A DNA stretch of 64,000 bases from Isoetes taiwanensis (lineage: Eukaryota; Streptophyta; Lycopodiopsida; Isoetales; Isoetaceae), in contig JAJEKV010000054.1 of assembly GCA_021234155.1 (NCBI GenBank), positions 8,454,655 to 8,518,654 on the forward strand. The letters run 5' to 3'. The notes beneath the pieces were generated by a model. The model worked only from the letters and a program-made list of their open reading frames with translations. It was not told the DNA's origin and searched no databases. A program made the translations under genes and the position numbers. Numbering within the stretch: position 1 is the stretch's first letter; the number at the start of each line of letters is the position of its first letter. This document shows, piece after piece, positions 1 to 10,544 of this stretch.

Positions 1-757
1 CTCCTATGATGCATTTTTGAACACATGCTTTCCATTTATAGTTCGAGCAGATCTCTAATCCCAAGTATTTATAACAGTCCACCTCTTCTAGGTGCTCATC
101 TTGATACATGAAATTTGGGTGCTTTACGGTTCCGATTACCATAACCTTGGTTTTTGAAAGATTTACTTTCATTTTATGGGAAGCGCAAAAGGAACTCAGA
201 TTGTTCAAATGCTCTTGTAGGGCCGCTTGAGAATCGCTATCAAGACTACATCATCGGGCGCACAATAACAATTGCACTACAAAACTTCCTAGTTTTGCTC
301 CAAATTTTGTCCCCCCGCTCAGTAGCCAATCTTCCAATTCATCTATATAAAGCCCGAACAGAGTCGGCGACAAAGGGCATCCTTGTCGGACTCCCATTGT
401 GTTACGAATCTCATGTGGAAGCTCAGAAGATAATTTGGCTAATACCTCTTCATATAAGCGGGCTATTGCACCTCTCCAGACAAGTGGAACACCGAGCTGT
501 ACCATTCTTATCCACAATTTTTCCCGAGGTACTGTGTCAAAGGCCTTCGAGAAATCAATGTAGGCCAGATAGAGTGCTTGTCTGGGTTTCTTAGCTTGCT
601 CAAATAGAACCCTCAGAGTAAGGAGATGGTCCAAGGTATTGTGTTTTTTCCTGAAACCTGCCTGGCAGTAAGCTCTCTTACCATGACGTTCTGCCCATTC
701 ACTGATTTTTTGCTCTAGCAGGCCACCTAAAAGTTTAGAATACATGCTGCCTATCAT
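1..757 (-). pseudogene. LINE (non-LTR) reverse transcriptase fragment
   Basis: Translated on the minus strand, 251-757 gives 168 residues of a non-LTR reverse transcriptase: QAGFRKKHNTLDHLLTL, then the catalytic-Asp motif YIDFSKAFDTVPREKLW, then GVRQGCPLSPTLFGLYIDELE. These are the RVT_1 blocks before the YADD box. At about 245-285 the frame breaks exactly at the YADD box: the codons read as Tyr-Cys-Ala-Pro-Asp-Asp-Val-Val in a shifted frame, so the active site is spoiled by small insertions. Downstream residues continue in further frames to the window edge (LSKTKVMVIG, YKYLG). This is a dead copy truncated by the window start. It may be the same insertion as the fragment at 1,640-2,275, but on the minus strand that one lies upstream although its protein part belongs downstream, so they are more likely separate. 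Confidence 0.85.
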
Positions 758-1203
758 TATAATGAAAACATCAGACCAACGAGGTCCATATACGTTGGTG
801 TTTTGAAATGTTAATTGATATGTATGGAAAATGTGCAGATTTAGAAATAGTGTGCAATGTTTTTGAGAGAGTTATGTTCTGGATTCTGGTTTCTGAGGTG
901 CAATAATAGAAGGTCATGATGAAAGCTGAACAAAGTCATACTTTTCAAAGTGTACGACTACCAAGATTACTGGTTTGGATTCTGGTCTGGTTAATGCAAG
1001 ATCACAGGTTCCGTTTATGAGTAGATCATCTACAATTGTTTGTAAGATGCTATACACCGTCATTGACATATATGGAAAGCATCGGATATATTCAACATGG
1101 AAAAGGCTACCTTGCTTTAAATTGTTATGAGAACATGCACAATGAAAACATCAGACCAGCAGGTCCATATACCTTCATGTTTTGAAATCTTGATTGAATA
1201 TGT
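755..1203 (+). repeat. Diverged direct repeat pair (about 66-70 bp)
   Basis: Two imperfect copies at 755-825 and 1,138-1,203 share AATGAAAACATCAGACCA, a GGTCCATATAC block and a GTTTTGAAAT block. They lie about 380 bp apart with unrelated sequence between. I see no gene in 758-1,640; the stretch is AT-rich and also holds a line resembling an LTR or UTR remnant that I could not assign. Confidence 0.6.
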
Positions 1204-1639
1204 AGCAAAATAATAGGGGGTTCCAGGAGGATTTGATATGGATGTAAAAATAATAATTTCTGAAACTATAGACCATACATCCCTAAAACAATTGAATGGG
1301 TTGTTATAAGAAAAAACATAGATTCAAGTTAAAAAATAATCATATTAGCTCACTGGGTACATTGACTAAGATAGTCTTATTAAGATATTGAGTTATTTTG
1401 GTAGAGGTTCAAGCCCCCGTATTTCATATTCTAAAATCTTAGGCAAAGCTGTATAGAGGTTCGATATTCCCTCAAAACCTTAGGCGAAATCGTATCTCAT
1501 ATTAAGAGAGACTCCATTTTGTCGCCCCTTTCATTAGAGAGTCTGAATTGTTGAGGAAATTGTAGATCTTCTTCACCACATAACAGCTTTTATTTTCCAA
1601 TTTTCAATCTAAAACAGCTGGAGAAGCAGGTTTAGGGGC

Positions 1640-2275
1640 AAGGTTATGAATAATGTTCTTGATGTGAAGAAAGATAGCCTTATCTGTAGAAGTACCAGAA
1701 ACCAATCTTCTTATGGCAGTCCAAGACATCCATCTACCATTGTTCCAAACGTCACCAAAAACAGAGATACCCTTAGAAGACCATTTTCTAACTATTCTAT
1801 TCTATTCTATTCTATAAATCTTAGGATGCCTAATAGCAAGACAATGATGATGATGGTCCTTAAGCAGGGGATTCCAAAAAATAGACACATTTAGATGAAG
1901 ATCAGCCACAGGGAAGAAATAAAAAATAGGATGAATTTGATTCCAAGCCTTAATTAAATTTCTCGTGATAGCAGAAGTGTTACTAGCTGGGTGAATAATA
2001 TTGAAAACCGAGTTTGGTAAGGAATGATCAATAGAGGGATGATTAGCTACATGACTTTCATTCAACCAAATAGCTAATGAAATAAGAGAAAGGCATGTCA
2101 GAGCACAATAAGATTCCCCAAATATATTTCCCACCTAAAACACAGGCTTGAGCATAAAGATTCTTACACGCTATACCACCATTCTTTTTATTTTTGGTGA
2201 CAGTATTCCAATTGACCAAATGGCTATTACCCCAAATTTCTAATAATTTTCTCAATTTCGTTATAAACAACCTTA
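1640..2275 (-). pseudogene. LINE C-terminal (post-RT) fragment
   Basis: Minus-strand translation gives HLVNWNTVTKNKKNGGIACK and NLYAQACVLGGKYIWG, the block after the reverse transcriptase of plant LINEs that usually reads 'W.L.NW..V..PK..GGLGI..L...N.A.L.KW.W'. In other frames it is followed by WNQIHPIFYFFPVADLHLN and FWNPLL, typical of the segment before the zf-RVT domain. At least two frameshifts separate these blocks. There is no reverse transcriptase core on the 5' side, so this is a fragment. Family assignment rests on motif memory only. Confidence 0.6.
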
Positions 2276-2692
2276 ACGCTTTTCTTCACCTACGGGTGAT
2301 GCTATCTCCTCTTTTTGCTATGTATTGTTGTTTTTCATATGTCCTCATCGCTCACATCGTTTTGGGTGCTTGTTGTTGTGCAGCTTGCCGTGTCACTGCC
2401 TTGCACGTTTTGGTCCTCTTTAACTAGTCACAGGTGTTTTCTCGGTGTTCTCTATTTCGCGTGCGGGTATTACGCCGTCTTGCAGGGTTCATTCCATTTT
2501 GCATTCGCCATTGATCCACTCCTTCGATTCTCCAGGCAATACATTCAAGGTTGTTGGCGACCATTTCTCATTAGGGTTTTCCTCGAAAACCCGAAAGGGC
2601 GGGGTTTTTTTTATCCCGATGAGAAGTTATCGCCATCTCCTTCTATACTGCCTGTGCACATTTTTTCTTTACGGGGTAGCTCGATATTGTTC
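2276..2692. other. No gene recognised
   Basis: Open frames here (for example 2,315-2,779 on the plus strand) have no recognisable domain and run into the hAT element that follows, so I do not call a gene. Confidence 0.5.
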
Positions 2693-3376
2693 CTATGGTC
2701 CAGGGATAGGTTCAATACGTTGTACGTTTTATACGGAATACGTATGAATTGTATGATACTGCACATATTTGCCGTATAAAACGTAAAAAATACGGCAAAA
2801 AAAAATTCCGGCGTCGGAAGATTTTCGGCAGACGCTGAAACCTTCTAATTCACAGACTGTGAAAGTTTTTCACAGACGTGAAATAGTAAAAATGGCAGAC
2901 GTTTTTTTTTTTTTTTTCGCGGGGTTCACAAGACGCTTAAACCTTATATTTTCGCGTCTGTGAAAAAATTTCGCAGACGCTGAATGGAAGGTTTCACAGA
3001 CGTCAAATTTGAATTTCAAAAAAAAAAAAAATTTTTTCGAATTTGAAATTCAAATTTGGCAGACGCCGAATCAGATAAAAGCGGCAGACGTGAACTTTTT
3101 TTTCACAGACGCTTAAAAAGGTTTCGGCGTCTGTGACGCCAACGCAAAAAAAAAAAAAAAAAAAAAAAAAACAGAGCGGTTTTTTATCGGTTCACAGACG
3201 TGAAAAAAGTTTCACAGACGCTTTCCGCGAAGCTTTTCAGCAGACGTGAAATTTTTTTTTCCACGGGCGAGGTTTTATATCGTTAAATACGTATTTTATT
3301 AAAAAATACGTATTTTTTGACTTTATACGTCAGGAATTTTGATTTTGTACGTATAGAACCTATCCCTGCTATGGTC
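2693..3376. mobile_element. Non-autonomous hAT element with CAGACG array
   Basis: The element spans 2,701-3,368 (668 bp). It is bounded by an exact 8-bp target duplication CTATGGTC at 2,693-2,700 and 3,369-3,376. Its ends are inverted repeats beginning CAGGGATAGGTTC, 20 bp with one mismatch. An 8-bp duplication and CAGGG-type ends are diagnostic of the hAT superfamily. It encodes no transposase. The interior holds at least 11 forward and 2 reverse copies of CAGACG, mostly as CACAGACG or GCAGACG and often followed by TGAAA or CTTAAA, plus poly(A)/poly(T) runs and an inverted repeat around 3,003-3,057. Both ends also carry ATACGT-type motifs. Such internal motif clusters are what hAT transposases bind. 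The intact duplication indicates a fairly recent insertion. Confidence 0.92.
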
Positions 3377-4226
3377 AGCTCCCCATCTCTATTATTCAAA
3401 CATTGTATACTGCTGCTGTGATGAATGACAAGCCTATCTATGGCCGGTTTTGTGTCTCTTGCGAGTCCCTTCCCAGAATGTAGTATATAGAAACAATGTA
3501 TGCCAAGTAGTTGTGATTATTTTCGTCAATCCATAAAATTTGCACAATCATCTTGGTATTGCGAGGGTGTATTCAGAGAAATGTTTGGAGTAAGATTTCA
3601 ATGTGGTATTGTATATCTAGGCATATAAATACAGGTTTTAAGCAGCTTGATGCCAAAATCTGAGCAACTTATTTTTCTGAGTTTTTTTGTGATTGTTGCC
3701 TTGATGGTTGGAGGAAGGGATCTACTCTTGCTACAATTAGAAGGTACCTGGCTGAAGTCCTTCTATTTTCGTATGAAAGTTTTTTGATGATGATCATAGC
3801 TGGCAGCAGGGCAGGGGATTTAGGTGCGAAGAAGGGTGATTCAAGTGTAGATTCGATCCCCAGGCAGGGCTTCTAACCTTTCGATTCCCGGATTAGAATT
3901 TGGCCAAGATTCCTTTGGATTTGGCATGTGGCTCAGACCCTCGAATGCTTGAAAGCCTGGAAGAAGGGCTTTCGAATTTGGCAGAGCTTGTGGCTTTCGG
4001 ACTCCTATCTGCCCACGTTGCTGCATGCAGTTGCAAAGAAATAGACCAGTGGTGAATGTCGGAGGCATGGTCGCTGAAGTCGGTCCTGCCAGTAATTTTC
4101 TAATAAATAGCACGGTGGTTCTTGCACCATGGATTCATGCAAGAGTTTTTAAGTAATAAAATATGCTGGCCCTTGATGTGGGAGATTCCATAAAGGTAAA
4201 GAGAGCGATGCAATGAAGAGCCAAAT
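3377..4226. other. No gene recognised
   Basis: A 90-codon minus-strand frame (3,841-4,113) is present but has no family resemblance and unremarkable composition. I see no repeats or RNA genes here. Confidence 0.5.
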
Positions 4227-4525
4227 CAGGAAAAACAATACTTTTTTTTTGAAGGACAAATAAAAAAGTTTATTAATCAACAAGAATAAGTACAAAATGA
4301 ATATTTCTCATCTAGTTGTATAAGCACAAGAGGGTGCTGCTGGAACACGAGCTTGCGACACCATGTGCTTACTCCATACTAAATAAGTAAAAGGAGAGAA
4401 GGCTTTGCTTAAGAGGCTAACCACATTGAACCTGTAACGGCGTCAAATTCGATGTGTCTACTGGAATCTCAGGAGAGTTTGAAGATGTAACTTGGGCCTT
4501 CGACATTATCTTCAACCAAATCAGC

Positions 4526-6559
4526 CTACTGGAGTGGAGCAAAGCGACTACATGCAACAGAAGGAGCAAAATCATGTATAGCAAGTGCTGAGGAGAGCTG
4601 AGATGCAGAGGTGTTAGAACCCTTAGCTAACTTTCGAGGTTGATGAAGAGCAGGTGGATGTTTAGGTGGTGGATGGGCACCACGACGATCAATGTCCATG
4701 TACTGCCCACAAACCTCTTCAACTTGCTCTTGTGACCTTTGAATTTCATCCAACCTTTGCCTCTGTTGATCCAACAGCAGAGGCGTGGGGCCAGCGGCTG
4801 GAATAGATGTAGAGTTGGAAGTCATAGGGGGACGAGAGACATCCATTGAAGAAGGAGCAGAGCTCGGAGTAGGATTTGTAGCAGAGGCAACTGGAGGAGC
4901 TTGCTGGTAAGACTTACGATACTGAGCAAAGAAAGGGGCCTCAGAGAACATGAGAGCCAGCTCCGGGCCATTTAACAATCGTAGCTTGAATGGAAAGAAC
5001 ATGGGCCCACTTTGAACAACAATTGTCTGAGGCAGATCACGATGAATGGGGCGTGCTACACAAATCTTAGTAATGCCATTGGTTATAGCATATTGCAGGT
5101 AAAGTCCAATCTCACCAACAATAGCAGAAATGAACTCAGCATCCTGAAACTCTGGAGAAAAATCTTCAATAACAATCCAGAATGGGGCACGTAAGGCATC
5201 TGGCTTACCTGGAAAAGAGTCAAGAATATACTGTTGATACAACAGAAAATGTTTCCACAGAGGATCAACACCTTGTTCTATGAGCTGAGGCACCGACTCA
5301 GGAGACTCAAACATCAAGAGAAAACTACATTGATCTTTGGCCACGAGCTTGATGGATTGATACGCAGGAAGCCCTAATTTGTGTAGATGCCCAGATAACC
5401 AAGATCCCACGCGCTTCAGATCCAAGAAGGGGCCAGTGAAGTAACAAACAACAGAGCATGCAACTAATTGCTCCACATGACGACGGTGAGTCTCATGACT
5501 GATCTGCACCACATGGGCCCCAAAGCACTCAAAGGTTGACCTGCACTCATGAACCTCATAAAAAATTTTAGCTGGTGGTAACAAACTATCCATGGAGTCC
5601 TGCTTGGCCTGCAACTGCTGAAGATAGGATGCAACTTCTTTCTTATTATTGTCCACCATTGTGGTAATGGCCTCTGAGACACGAAATGAGGTGGCTGGAG
5701 ATGACACACATTTATATAGCCACTCAGAGAAGCGAACACCTGTAACCCGTGCCACTGTGTCAGAAGACCTCCAAGGTGTAGAGGTCGAGACATGCGGCGT
5801 GGTTGAAGAAGAAGGTATCCCAGGCTTGTTCGAGGAGAGAGGGGGGAACTCCTCCTGCCTTGAGGAACCTCCAACGTGTGTTGGATGTTGTTTTTGTTCA
5901 GAAGGGTCTCCTTCATGTGAGAGACTCCCAATATGTGTTGGGGATGCAACTTGTATCACATTCTTTTGAGGAGGAGCTACTAATCTCATATGTTCTGAAG
6001 AACTTCCAACATGTGTTGGAGGTGCCTTTGGAGGTACCAACGTTCCAGAAGAACTTTCCAGGGTCGCCTGTACCACACTGCCTCTCAAATCATGAGATAT
6101 GCTGTCAGACGCTGGAATACCAAGCTGAGAAGAGGAGAGAGCGGAAGCTGCTGCCTCAGCTGAACTAGGTATATATATGCTATTGGAAGAAACAGGAGCA
6201 TGAGGCAATGCCAATGGATTGAGGTGCATAGAGGCTTGCCTCTCCTGGACCTCAGATCCAACTACCACTGATGATACCGAACTCTTTGGAGAAGAAGAAG
6301 CACCTTCACGAGCCAGTTTGTGGGCATCTTGAATGCTAATCTTTGGAGAATGTAGAGCATATTCCCTTCCACCATTGCCCTGTATTCCATTAGGATTACC
6401 AGAGGGGCGCTTGGAAGGACTACGAGTCGCTTTTGCCATCTCCACTAAAAGGGGCCGAGATTTTAGAGCTCTACAGTCCCCCACAACAGAGTAACTTCTG
6501 AAAAATTTAAACACCACTGAAAGAATCACTTCACGAGCTTTCCAACGAGCCCAAGTCAC
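4526..6559 (-). CDS. LINE ORF1-like protein (DUF4283-like), 677 aa
   Basis: This open frame fills most of the retroposed unit. The first 330 residues are Ser/Pro-rich and low in complexity, with several imperfect repeats of a THVGSS-type motif. From about residue 365 to 520 it has the pattern of the DUF4283 gag-like domain of plant L1 ORF1 proteins: a short hydrophobic strand (VVCYFTGPF), GSWLSGHLHKLG, SFLLMFESPESVPQLI, then a W-containing block (FWIVIEDFSPEFQDAEFI, GEIGLYLQYA) ending KICVARPIHRDLPQTI. The C-terminal 150 residues are again Pro/Gln-rich. I do not see a zinc knuckle. In LINEs this protein binds RNA and forms particles with ORF2. The frame opens at 6,559; a second Met at about residue 41 (MAKATRSPSKRPSG) is an equally plausible start. 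The frame is uninterrupted, which suggests youth or selection. DUF4283 assignment is by pattern, not search. Confidence 0.6.
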   Translation of the reverse strand: MTWARWKAREVILSVVFKFFRSYSVVGDCRALKSRPLLVEMAKATRSPSKRPSGNPNGIQGNGGREYALHSPKISIQDAHKLAREGASSSPKSSVSSVVVGSEVQERQASMHLNPLALPHAPVSSNSIYIPSSAEAAASALSSSQLGIPASDSISHDLRGSVVQATLESSSGTLVPPKAPPTHVGSSSEHMRLVAPPQKNVIQVASPTHIGSLSHEGDPSEQKQHPTHVGGSSRQEEFPPLSSNKPGIPSSSTTPHVSTSTPWRSSDTVARVTGVRFSEWLYKCVSSPATSFRVSEAITTMVDNNKKEVASYLQQLQAKQDSMDSLLPPAKIFYEVHECRSTFECFGAHVVQISHETHRRHVEQLVACSVVCYFTGPFLDLKRVGSWLSGHLHKLGLPAYQSIKLVAKDQCSFLLMFESPESVPQLIEQGVDPLWKHFLLYQQYILDSFPGKPDALRAPFWIVIEDFSPEFQDAEFISAIVGEIGLYLQYAITNGITKICVARPIHRDLPQTIVVQSGPMFFPFKLRLLNGPELALMFSEAPFFAQYRKSYQQAPPVASATNPTPSSAPSSMDVSRPPMTSNSTSIPAAGPTPLLLDQQRQRLDEIQRSQEQVEEVCGQYMDIDRRGAHPPPKHPPALHQPRKLAKGSNTSASQLSSALAIHDFAPSVACSRFAPLQ

Positions 6560-6738
6560 CTAAAACGGCCACCAAATGCAGGAGTTATGGCAAAAAGAAA
6601 ATTGCAGCCAAACCCTAACACTGCCAATAAAGGGCCGGAACTGTCAGGTGATTTTCCGCTGTCAAACAGTCTAATCATTATACAAACTGCACATCAACAG
6701 AAAGAGGACACAACGAGCTTTCCAACGAACCCAGAATC
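6533..6738 (+). repeat. 26-bp direct repeat in the retroposed 5' leader
   Basis: The sequence ACGAGCTTTCCAACGA is present at about 6,533 and again at about 6,713, 180 bp apart, each followed by an R-CCCA block. The proximal copy covers the chosen start codon region of the 677-aa frame; the distal one lies in the leader. It suggests a small tandem duplication in the 5' region of the parental element. Confidence 0.5.
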
Positions 6739-6857
6739 AGTCAAATCTGACATGGAAATCAAAAGTTATGTGCAAACGAACGGGGCTGAAACCCTAGGCG
6801 CCATCACCAACGCCCTTCAGCCAAAACCCCCAAGCACCTCCAGGAAAAACAATACTT

Positions 6858-9107
6858 GAGACATGTTATAACTTATTGCAGTTGCTTATCATAAAGTTGT
6901 AGACCAATGAAAGGCAATTGTAGCTCGACTTAATGATTGTCATTCTAACAGTCGTTATTGTACTATAGTTATAGGCCATTTATTGGGTATTATTGTTGGA
7001 CATGGGGCTATCTGCTTCTTAGGTTCACATGAGATTGTAAATTCCATTAATACAAAGGAAGTATGTGTTAACAACAATTCACTTATTGGCAGCAAAATAT
7101 TTAGGTGCCCATAACTTTGCTAGAAATTGCACATGTTGGATTAAACAATATAGCCCATAATCTGCCACTCTATTCTTTTATCTTTGCTAGAAAAAGCCTG
7201 CTTGAGATCTACAAAGGAAACTGCATGGACTGAATAGTAACATGGTCCCATTTGGATATTCAACAATCTGCACTTTAACATTCTGAAATTTGACCCAACT
7301 ACATGCTTGCAAATTGATAAAAGAAATAAAACATAATATGGACACGGCTCCTTCTAGGAAAAATTGTTTTGTGTATACATGCTGCACATGATTCAAAATC
7401 ATAGGAATCCAAGATGTCATATTTGTCATTGACAAAAAGAAAGACAAAAAAAGGGAAAAAATTCCAACAATGAATGCCACAAGTGGAAGATAAAGAAATC
7501 GAATAAGACAAAGAAGTCATAGCAATTTACGATAAAGAATATTTGCATGAAAAATCTATCATGTTGTTCATGTTCAAATTAAGAATAAAATGAATAATGA
7601 AAGGTTACAAAAAGCAACGGCGCCTTACATTGGATTAAGTGGTTTCTCAATGTCACTACTCATTTTAGCTTCACGTCTATCTGCAATTATGGATCCTTGC
7701 AAGGCTGGTTGCCTGATTGGATGTTAATGTGAGCAAAACAGAGGTAAATAGACTCTGCTTGCCTCATAAATGCAGGAAAGAAATGATTTCCTTTTAAGTG
7801 CAAAGTTGTTCAGTTGCTGTAAGCTTGGATTTTGCAGTTAGATGTTCTGCATGCATTTAAATTACCATATATGCTGCACTGCTAAAATGTCCCATAGCTT
7901 GGATAAGTTTGCACTACTCTCGTAAAATTGCAGCATTCTGTCAGTGCGCACGAAATTCAATCCTAGGGACATAGATAATTGGCATAATCAGCTGCTGCTA
8001 ATTTTTGCAGTAAATGCATGCTTTATGTAACTTATAGTTGCTCTCACAGTGAAGGTTTTAGACTTTCATTTTATAGTTATACAGTGTTAGTGTTGGAAAT
8101 ATTGAATTGGATTTTAATTTATGTTCTTAGATTACTTTGATTTGTCCATCGCCAGGTAATATAATGTTTAATATAAATGTTCGGTCATTTTGTTGTCTTG
8201 TTGAACTGTTGTATGACTGTTGTTTATGCAGGGTTGCTCCCGCAGGTGTGTAGACTGCATTTTTACCTTATGTATTGTACCTGCGGTAGGATGTTTTGCA
8301 TTAGTCAGCATTTGCTTGGTAGAAATTGTTGGCTACTTTTTACGACTCACCAATTGCGTAATTCCAAGCTACATGGTATATTAGGATTGATTTATATGAT
8401 GTTGTTTGTTGTGCTTGATAATGACAAACCTGCAGTGAGGAGTGGTGGTTAGATTTAGTGTATTTGAAAATGTTTGATATTGCATATATGTATGTACCTT
8501 GAATATTGTTAGCTCGCACATGCGTGACTGAAACCACTGGTGCTTGATGTATTGTTTATTCTAGCTGCATTGCTTCTGTTGATGCTAATTGGTTCCAAAG
8601 TGTGATGTTGACATTGTGTTTGCTACATATTAAAGACGAAGAAGCAATATTGTGATGCGAAATAGAGTCGACAGTAAAAAGCAAGCTGGCAAAAATTTGC
8701 AAATCCAAAGTGTGATGTTTGTATCCTTGATGCGGGATAGAGTCGACAGTGAGAAGCAAGCTGGCAAAAATTTGCAGAGAAACGCACATTAGAGTTACCT
8801 TAACAATGTTAATCAGGTAGTGCACTTACCCTAGACCTAGAGATCGAATGGATGGCAATTGTAGGTCTGTGATCTACACTGTTGTGACAGCCCCATGCTT
8901 CAAACTACTCGAGGTTGGAATTAATGAACAACAAAAGTTCAAGTATAGGTAGATTAAATTAGAAATGTACCAATAATGTTTTGGACATTTTTAACAATAT
9001 TTTAATATGAACTTACAATCGTATTTTTTGTAACGTTGAGGCAGAGATTGTGACTTACATTTTCGTTAGATGGTTTTCAATGTATATTGTTTGATCTTGG
9101 TTGTATG
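6858..9107. other. No gene; AT-rich spacer with a local duplication
   Basis: I find no coding homology in this 2.2-kb stretch. At 8,594-8,704 and 8,705-8,780 there is a tandem, partly deleted duplication: both copies contain CCAAAGTGTGATG and ATAGAGTCGACAGT, and end AAGCAAGCTGGCAAAAATTT. The left end of the minus-strand Helitron probably falls somewhere in the right part of this stretch, but I could not recognise its CTRR/hairpin terminus. Confidence 0.5.
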
Positions 9108-10544
9108 TTAACAAATCAACACTTCTTTATATACAATATTGGGCGTAAATATCTTTTTGTTTCGTTGTAGAGCACCTTGTTTGTATGATTCTTTGATATA
9201 AATTTTGACACCGGTGCTTGAGGTGCATCTAGATAGGGCAACATACAGTTGATCATGAATGAAGACTGTGGAAGGTAGATAAATGTCGACTGCCTTTAAC
9301 GATTGTCCTTGAGATTTAGAAATTGTCATCGAGAATGCTAGTCTTACAGGAAATTGTCTTCTACTAAAGGGTATATGGCTGTCTGAAGGAGTCAAGTTTA
9401 TCTTTAAACACGCGTTCCCTTGAACGTTCTAGTAATTATTTCTGCCTATAGGATTTTTTTTGTTGCTTGAATTACTTGCAGTCGGGTGCCATTGCATAGT
9501 CCACCTGCTGGATGCATGTTTCTAAGTAGGATTATTATTAATCATTCTTTAATATTCAATTTGTGTGGTGGCATTCCTATAGGCATCAAGTAATTTAAAA
9601 ACTCAATGGGGAAATTTGTGATGTCATTTTCGTCTTCGGTTTCTAGTTTGTTATTGTTGATGTATGTATGTAGCTCGCCATACATTCTTGCTAGTACTTT
9701 CTCATTCAATTTTGGTGTGTCTTCATTTTTGGTGCAAGAATTGCTTTGTCTAATATCTATAGTCCATATTTTTTGGATGAATGTTTTGCCCAAAGACTTT
9801 GTCAATCAAATCAGACATTGCAATGCATTGTCTGGGTAGCTGAACAATGTTTTCATGTAGTGTATAGTCAGTGTTCATTCGTAACCTATTGCCTAGGTTC
9901 AATAAGTAATTTGACCATTCCATTTCTTCAGATAGAAGACACATATTTTGTATGAGATTGTAAGTTTTGAAGTTCTTCCAAAGCAAGTTGCTTTTTACAC
10001 ATTTGGACAGAATTTCTATCTTTGAAGCTCATTTCACAACTGGTGGTTGTTATCGAAAATCACCTCCAACAACCATAATAACACCTCTAAATGGTGTTTC
10101 ATCTTGTGGTATTTCCCTTAAGATGGTGTCAACTATTGTAAGTGCATCAGTGTGAGTCATGGTAATTTCATCCCATAGTATTACTCCCCCCCCTTTTTTT
10201 TATGAACGTGGACCTTTATTACTCTGTTATTTAGGTATGACAAAGTTGCATTATAAGCGTCTTCATCTGGCATATGTCGGTTGTAGTCTTCAGACATTTG
10301 GCACTTGAACTTGTTCCATAATTGGAGCGGGTCTAAAGGTGGACCATGTATGCATATGAACGCAAATGTCTGGCGCAATTGAGTGGGCATTTGGAAGCTA
10401 GCTGCATCTTCTAATGTCTTTTCCCATTCTAGATCATCTGCTAATAGACCAAGTTCGTTTGCTGCTTCATGAAAACTGTTGCATTGCTTGTCATTAACAA
10501 ATAGTATTTGATTGAAGCTTGTCATTCCTGGCATATGCAGCAGT
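9108..10544 (-). pseudogene. Helitron Pif1-like helicase remnant (C-terminal half)
   Basis: Reading the minus strand from 10,544 down: residues LHMPGMTSFNQILFVNDKQ and GLLADDLEWEKTLEDAA of the pre-helicase region; then at about 10,030-10,180 the Walker B block (ILWDEITMTH, followed by IMVVGGDFR); then NFPIEFLNYL and GMPPHKLNI at about 9,540-9,600; then the C-terminal motif with [13 protein letters not shown] and [10 protein letters not shown] (9,108-9,395). The order matches Helitron Pif1-family helicases, which unwind DNA during rolling-circle transposition. The stretch that should carry Walker A is missing: the pre-helicase block runs straight into Walker B across a C8/T9 homopolymer at about 10,185-10,201. 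Several stops and frameshifts also break it. Confidence 0.9.
10540..10544. other. Target-site duplication, left copy (GCAGT)
   Basis: These five bases immediately precede the 5' LTR and recur at 23,826-23,830 right after the 3' LTR. Five bp is the usual size for Ty3/gypsy integrases. Confidence 0.95.

Larger units (their letters stand above)
4227..6857 (-). mobile_element. A-tailed retroposed insertion with 17-bp target duplication
   Basis: The 17-mer CAGGAAAAACAATACTT occurs at 4,227-4,243 and again at 6,841-6,857. Between them lie 2,597 bp. At the left end is a T run (4,242-4,250), i.e. a short A tail on the minus strand, and 18 nt inside it a minus-strand AATAAA (4,269-4,274). A long target duplication, A tail and poly(A) signal are the hallmarks of target-primed reverse transcription of an mRNA. 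Sense is minus. The only gene inside is the 677-aa LINE ORF1-like protein. No ORF2 is present, so the copy must have been moved by another element's reverse transcriptase, or it is an internally deleted LINE. Confidence 0.9.

Noticed and set aside
3841-4113. 90-codon minus-strand frame
   Set aside because: No recognisable family, no splice or promoter support.
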